Of a stretch of 6,157 nt of DNA, positions 1 to 3,800 are shown piece after piece. Below the pieces are notes generated by a model. The model ran no database searches and was not told where the DNA came from. It saw only the letters and a list, made by a program, of their open reading frames with translations. Origin of the DNA: DAITMV01 sp046318595. GTDB taxonomy: Bacteria > Pseudomonadota > Gammaproteobacteria > Burkholderiales > Burkholderiaceae_B. The position numbers and the translations under genes were made by a program. The stretch spans positions 1 to 6,157 of the forward strand of contig JBKCTV010000006.1 in the NCBI GenBank assembly GCA_046318595.1. The letters are read 5' to 3'. Each line of letters opens with the position of its first letter. The stretch's first letter is position 1.

Positions 1-9
1 TGCACTGGT

Positions 10-14
10 GGAGG
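10..14 (+). promoter_or_regulatory. Ribosome-binding site of the TALE-like gene
   Basis: GGAGG lies eight bases upstream of the ATG at 23, an ideal Shine-Dalgarno sequence and spacing. This decides the start: the frame is also open from a GTG at 8, but that codon has no room for a ribosome site in view and overlaps the GGAGG itself. The promoter must lie to the left of the window. Confidence 0.8.
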
Positions 15-22
15 AAAGTTCG

Positions 23-598
23 ATGACCAATGCACATGAGCAATACGCCGGACGGGTGCACGACTTGGACGACGGGCGCTACGAGCCTTTCTTGGATTGG
101 TCATCACAGCAAACACCCTCATCGGACGCCGCGGGGCCGGACATGCCGAATGACTCGGCTGCCCTACAGTCTATTATTGATGAACTGGCGCAACTGATTC
201 GTGTCGATGAGGCTAGCGTAGACGCGCCTGCTGAGGGCACTGCGGCTCATACACGCGCTGACACACAGGCTGCTTTATTGGGATTAGGGTTTTCGAAGCA
301 GCAATTAGATTTGATTGACAGCAAGAAAAACAATTCCCGAGCCCTACGGGCTTTGCTTAAGCATGCAGCTACTCTGATAGAAACGGGTTTTTCGCTCGAA
401 CAGATCGTCAAAATCGCTGGCAATCAAAGCGGCGCCCAAGCGCTGAACGCCGTTTTTGAGCATCAAGACAGTTTGAAAACAGCAGGCTTTTCAGTCGAAC
501 AAATTACTCAAATCGCAGCCAAGAAGAATAACGTAAAGACCATAAAAAAAATGGCTGAAAACCAAACCGTTTTGGGCAAGCTGTCTGGCGTAGGTTGA
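23..598 (+). CDS. Short TALE-like (Bat-type) repeat protein, 191 aa
   Basis: Likely a miniature member of the TALE-like superfamily, whose tandem 33-35-residue two-helix repeats wrap DNA and read one base each through residues 12-13. Residues 1-85 are polar, rich in Ser, Asp and Ala, and unrecognised. From residue 89 three units follow with an exact 33-residue period: 89-121, 122-154 and 155-191. The middle unit carries the Bat-type core GFSLEQIVKIAGN followed by GAQALNAV. The first (GFSKQQLDLIDSKKNN) and last (GFSVEQITQIAAKKNN, then KTIKKM) are degenerate, like the cap repeats flanking Bat arrays; the last resembles the Bat C-terminal end. Known family members have many more repeats, so base-specific binding by this monomer is doubtful. 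No signal peptide or membrane segment is visible. Type III secretion is possible by analogy with TALEs but not shown. It could be a contracted relic, a regulator of longer TALE-likes, or a non-DNA-binding derivative. The repeat assignment comes from recalled consensus sequences, not a search. Confidence 0.75.
   Translation: MTNAHEQYAGRVHDLDDGRYEPFLDWSSQQTPSSDAAGPDMPNDSAALQSIIDELAQLIRVDEASVDAPAEGTAAHTRADTQAALLGLGFSKQQLDLIDSKKNNSRALRALLKHAATLIETGFSLEQIVKIAGNQSGAQALNAVFEHQDSLKTAGFSVEQITQIAAKKNNVKTIKKMAENQTVLGKLSGVG
287..595 (+). repeat. Three tandem 99-bp (33-aa) TALE-like repeats
   Basis: Units run 287-385, 386-484 and 485-595. Each begins GGN-TTT-TC at the DNA level (Gly-Phe-Ser), and units 2 and 3 share TCGAACA shortly after. 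Counting Phe as position 1, positions 12-13 are Lys-Lys in unit 1, Asn-Gln in unit 2 and Lys-Lys in unit 3. Positions 14-15 are Asn-Asn, Ser-Gly and Asn-Asn. Only unit 2 keeps the small residues usual in the loop of a working TALE repeat. The 33-residue length matches Bat proteins rather than the 34 residues of Xanthomonas TALEs. The units are diverged at DNA level, so this is not a recent duplication. Confidence 0.8.
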
Positions 599-697
599 TC
601 ACCGAATCATCGTTTGGCCGCAGCCAATAGCCGTTGGCAGGCAGGCATAGGCATCGTGCAGTGGCTGGGAGATTTCTTCAGGGTGGGCTTGGGCCAT
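599..697 (-). other. Possible 32-codon reading frame or gene remnant
   Basis: On the minus strand an ATG at 697 opens 32 codons beginning MAQAHPEEISQPLHDAY and stopping at 599-601, immediately beside the stop of the TALE-like gene. The frame is open for 18 more codons upstream of the ATG (HALRKSLVFALTIQKEY) to a stop near 751. The composition looks protein-like, which is why it is recorded, but there is no clear ribosome-binding site and I recognise no family. It could be the tail of a decayed gene, such as a transposase fragment, or chance. The rest of the 599-840 gap holds nothing else I can support as a gene. Confidence 0.2.
614..638. other. Overlapping small hairpins downstream of the TALE-like gene
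   Basis: TTGGC (614-618), GCCAA (623-627) and TTGGC (634-638) lie in a row, so the central GCCAA can pair with either flank to form two mutually exclusive 5-bp stems. No T-run follows on either strand, so a factor-independent terminator is not supported. The position, 16 bases after the stop at 598, would suit a weak transcript-end structure, but chance is equally likely. Confidence 0.2.
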
Positions 698-784
698 GAT
701 ATATTCTTTCTGGATGGTCAAGGCAAACACCAGACTCTTGCGCAATGCGTGTCATGAGTACGCGAACCACTGTAATTCACTGCA

Positions 785-805
785 ATACAACGATTGCGCA
801 TCGTC
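785..805. other. Weak inverted repeat between the convergent genes
   Basis: ACGAT and ATCGT flank the loop TGCGC in this stretch, a 5-bp stem between the two convergent stop codons. T-rich sequence lies further along the plus strand (TATTTTCAGTTTTT) but is not directly attached to the stem. It could contribute to transcription termination between the genes; the evidence is thin. Confidence 0.15.
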
Positions 806-840
806 AAGTATTTTCAGTTTTTGCGTATTCGTATTGATTG

Positions 841-3800
841 TCAGCTCATCCGAATCCAACTGACACGCACTTTCTTGCTGGGCGCCACCACCTGCACTTG
901 CATGCCCTGCGCCACCACGTCGATCCCCTGGTTCGAAATCGGCACGACACGGGCGGTGCCGTTGGAGACGAAGACCGTGGCGGTGGAGTAGCTGCCGTCC
1001 TCGGCCGAGGTGTTCACCAGGTAGTGCGCGTCGTTGGCGGCGGTAAAGGCGTTGACCGGCGCGCCCAGGGCAGCGAAAGCGTCGATCTGGCCGGAGTTGA
1101 CCGTGCCGGCCTCGATGTTTTTCGACTTGGTGTTGTTCGCTTTCAGGTTCTGCACTTCGAGCTCTTTGATTTTGGCTTCTTCGGCTTCCAGGTAAGCGGT
1201 CTTGATGCGCTTGGCTTCGATGCGCTCGGCGCTCAGGTTGCTGACTTCGAACTTCGGCAGGTTGACGTACAGGGTGCCGCCGGCGTCTTTGACCTGCAAG
1301 CCGGTGGCCTCGAACTTCTGATTCAGGGCACCGACCGATGCGGCGGCCATCGCCCCGAGCGCCTGGTAGTCGACGGCGTACAGGCCTTTTTCGTCGATCT
1401 GGGTCAGCTCGGGCAGAAGCCGCACTACTTCCTGGGCCAGCACGCCGGTGGTGCGCCGTTTCAGCGTATCGGCCTTCAGGCTGTAGTTGTAGATGTTCAA
1501 GGCACCGAGGCGTTCGAGGACCGCCGCCGGGCTGTATTGAATGATGTTTTCTTTCAGGCGGATATCGGAGAGCTGGTACAGGTGCGAGACGGTGGCGGTT
1601 TGCGCGCTCAGGTCGGTGGCGCTCAGGCTGTCGAGGTCGGCGCGGCCGGCGGCCAGCGTCTCGGCTTTGAGTTTTTTGGTGAAGATGGACTGTGCGTCCA
1701 GCGTGTCGGTGGCGAGCCGGCTTTTGACGGTCAGCTTCTGCGCAGTCAGCGCATCGATGGCACCGGCTTTGAAGCTCAGCGTTTCGCCGTCGAGCGTCTG
1801 GGCGGAGAGCTGCCCGGCGGTGATTTTTTTGCTGGTCAGGGCGTCGGTCTCCACGGCGGCCACTTGCAGGCGCTGCACCTTCAGCGCGAGGCTGGCGCCA
1901 TCCGGAGAAAAGTCGAAGTGGCCGGCGAACTGGTCGAACTTCGTGGCGAGCTGGCCGACCGAGGCGGCAGCGATCGCGCCCAGCGCGCTGTAGTCGACCG
2001 AGTAATAGCCGCTGGCGTTCATCAGCGCCACCTCCGGGAACAGATTGACAACTTCCTGGGCGAGCACGCCGATGCGGCGCTGCCGGGTTGGGTCCTGAGT
2101 GAGTTCGTAGCTGTAGGCGCCGAGGCTTTTCAGGCGCGTCAGCGTGTCCTGCGGATTCAACTGAGTGATGTTTTGCTTCAGGCGCACGTCCGAGGTGAGC
2201 TGCACGCCGGCGGCGTAGACGTTGCCGGTGGTGCGGATGTCGCCGGTGACCTGCAGCTTGCCCTGGTACAAGCTGCTGCCGGATGTGGCGGCGCCAGTGT
2301 CACCGATGACGGTGACATCCGACGTGCGGCCCAGTACGATGGTGCTCGAAGTGGCAACACTCGACCCCGAGCCGAGCGCAGTAGCATAAGTGAGTGCGTT
2401 GCTGGTTGAGTTGGCAGAATGGCCGAGAAAAGTGTTGTCTGAGCCGCTCGTGTTGCTATTGCCTGCATTATGCCCGAGACCGGTGTTGTTGCTGCCGGTG
2501 TTGTTGCGAAGCGTGTTATAGCCCACAGCGCTATTGTTGTTTCCTAACATGTTTTGACGCAAGGCGTCAGCACCAAACGCCACGTTTCTGCTTCCTTCCA
2601 AGTTAACATTCATAGCACTTAAGCCAAAAGCGCTATTGTTCGTACCAGCTGTATTGTTGGCCAAGGCGTAAGAGCCAAACGCGCTGTTCAAGCTGCCGGT
2701 GTTGTCGGTTTTGGCCCCCAGCGCAGACACTCCCACCGCTGTGTTGAACGTGCCGGTCGAGCTGGTCGGCGGCAGCGAATTAGTGCCCAGCCGCATGTTA
2801 GTACCAAAGCTGACGGCGCTAGCGATGTTGTTGAAGGTGACAGTTTGCTGCCAGGCACCCCAGCCGCTACCGCCCCTTCTGAAATATAAGTTGTCACTGT
2901 CGAATGGGATGGCGATCTGCATGCCTCTGCTGGCATCGCCTTGCGACACGCCAGAGATGGAGGAGGAGTCGTTCGGGGCGTTCAGCATGGCTGGTCCACC
3001 GTTGTCGTACCTAAAAACCCCCGAAGCCGCCACTGTCGCATTCATGTCGAGCTGCTGCGGGCCGATTATATTGTAGAAATTGGATTGGGCGATCTGGCCA
3101 GAGGTGAGGCCATTGATGTTACCGATGAAGTTGGTGGCGGTGACGGAGCTGCTAAAGCTGCCGGTGGTGCTGCTCAGCCCGCCGTTGGCGGCGAGTGCGC
3201 CGGTCAAGGTGGTTGCGCCCGTTACGCCGAGGGTGCCGCTGACCGTGGTGTTGCCGGAACCGTCAACCTGGAACACGTTCGCACCGGTGGAGCTGCCGCC
3301 GTTGCGAAGGCTAAAATAACTTCCATTTGGAATGAAGGCGTTGAGATTATTACTGTTTATACCAAAACCAAAGTTAGACCATAGCTGTAGTTTGTCGCCG
3401 TTTGTATTGTCGAACGATATTTTGCCGATCGTAGTCAGCCCGCCGTTGGCGGCCAGTGCGCCGGTCAAGGTGGTTGCACCCGTTACGGCCAGGGTGCCAG
3501 CATGATAGGCATCGCCATTGCTGCGGAAATAATGCCGGGTGTTATAGGCGCCTGTCCCATTCTCATTGGCTGAGGTGACGATCCGGAACTCATCGCCAGA
3601 GCCACCTGGCGCGCTACCCGGATTATCGCCCAGGGTCAACTGCAGGACAGCATTGTCGTTGGATGTATTAAACCGGCCCAGTGCGATCGTATCGCTAGAC
3701 TGAGCAGCTGCGCCAAAATACAGCTGGCTGGACGGCGCGGTCGTGCCGCTGGTAGGCAGCGTGATGTTGCCGGTTACATCGAGGGTGCTGCTGAACGTGC

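Noticed and set aside
8..22. GTG at 8 as the start of the TALE-like gene
   Set aside because: The GGAGG at 10-14 is ideally spaced for the ATG at 23 and would lie inside the coding region if GTG were used; nothing suitable is visible upstream of the GTG.
287..595. Pentapeptide, ankyrin or HEAT-type repeats for the small protein
   Set aside because: The period is exactly 33 residues, and the GFS-x-x-x-IVKIAGN...GAQAL wording fits TALE/Bat repeats; ankyrin hallmarks (TPLH, G-x-TPL) are absent.
775..840. Rho-independent terminator between the convergent genes
   Set aside because: Only 5-6 bp stems without an adjoining T-run on either strand; not enough to call a terminator.
838..2409. Long plus-strand open frame (about 520 codons) opposite the S74 region
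   Set aside because: It is a shadow of the GC-rich minus-strand gene: composition is dominated by Gly, Val, Arg and Gln with no recognisable domain, while the opposite strand encodes two well-conserved S74 domains.
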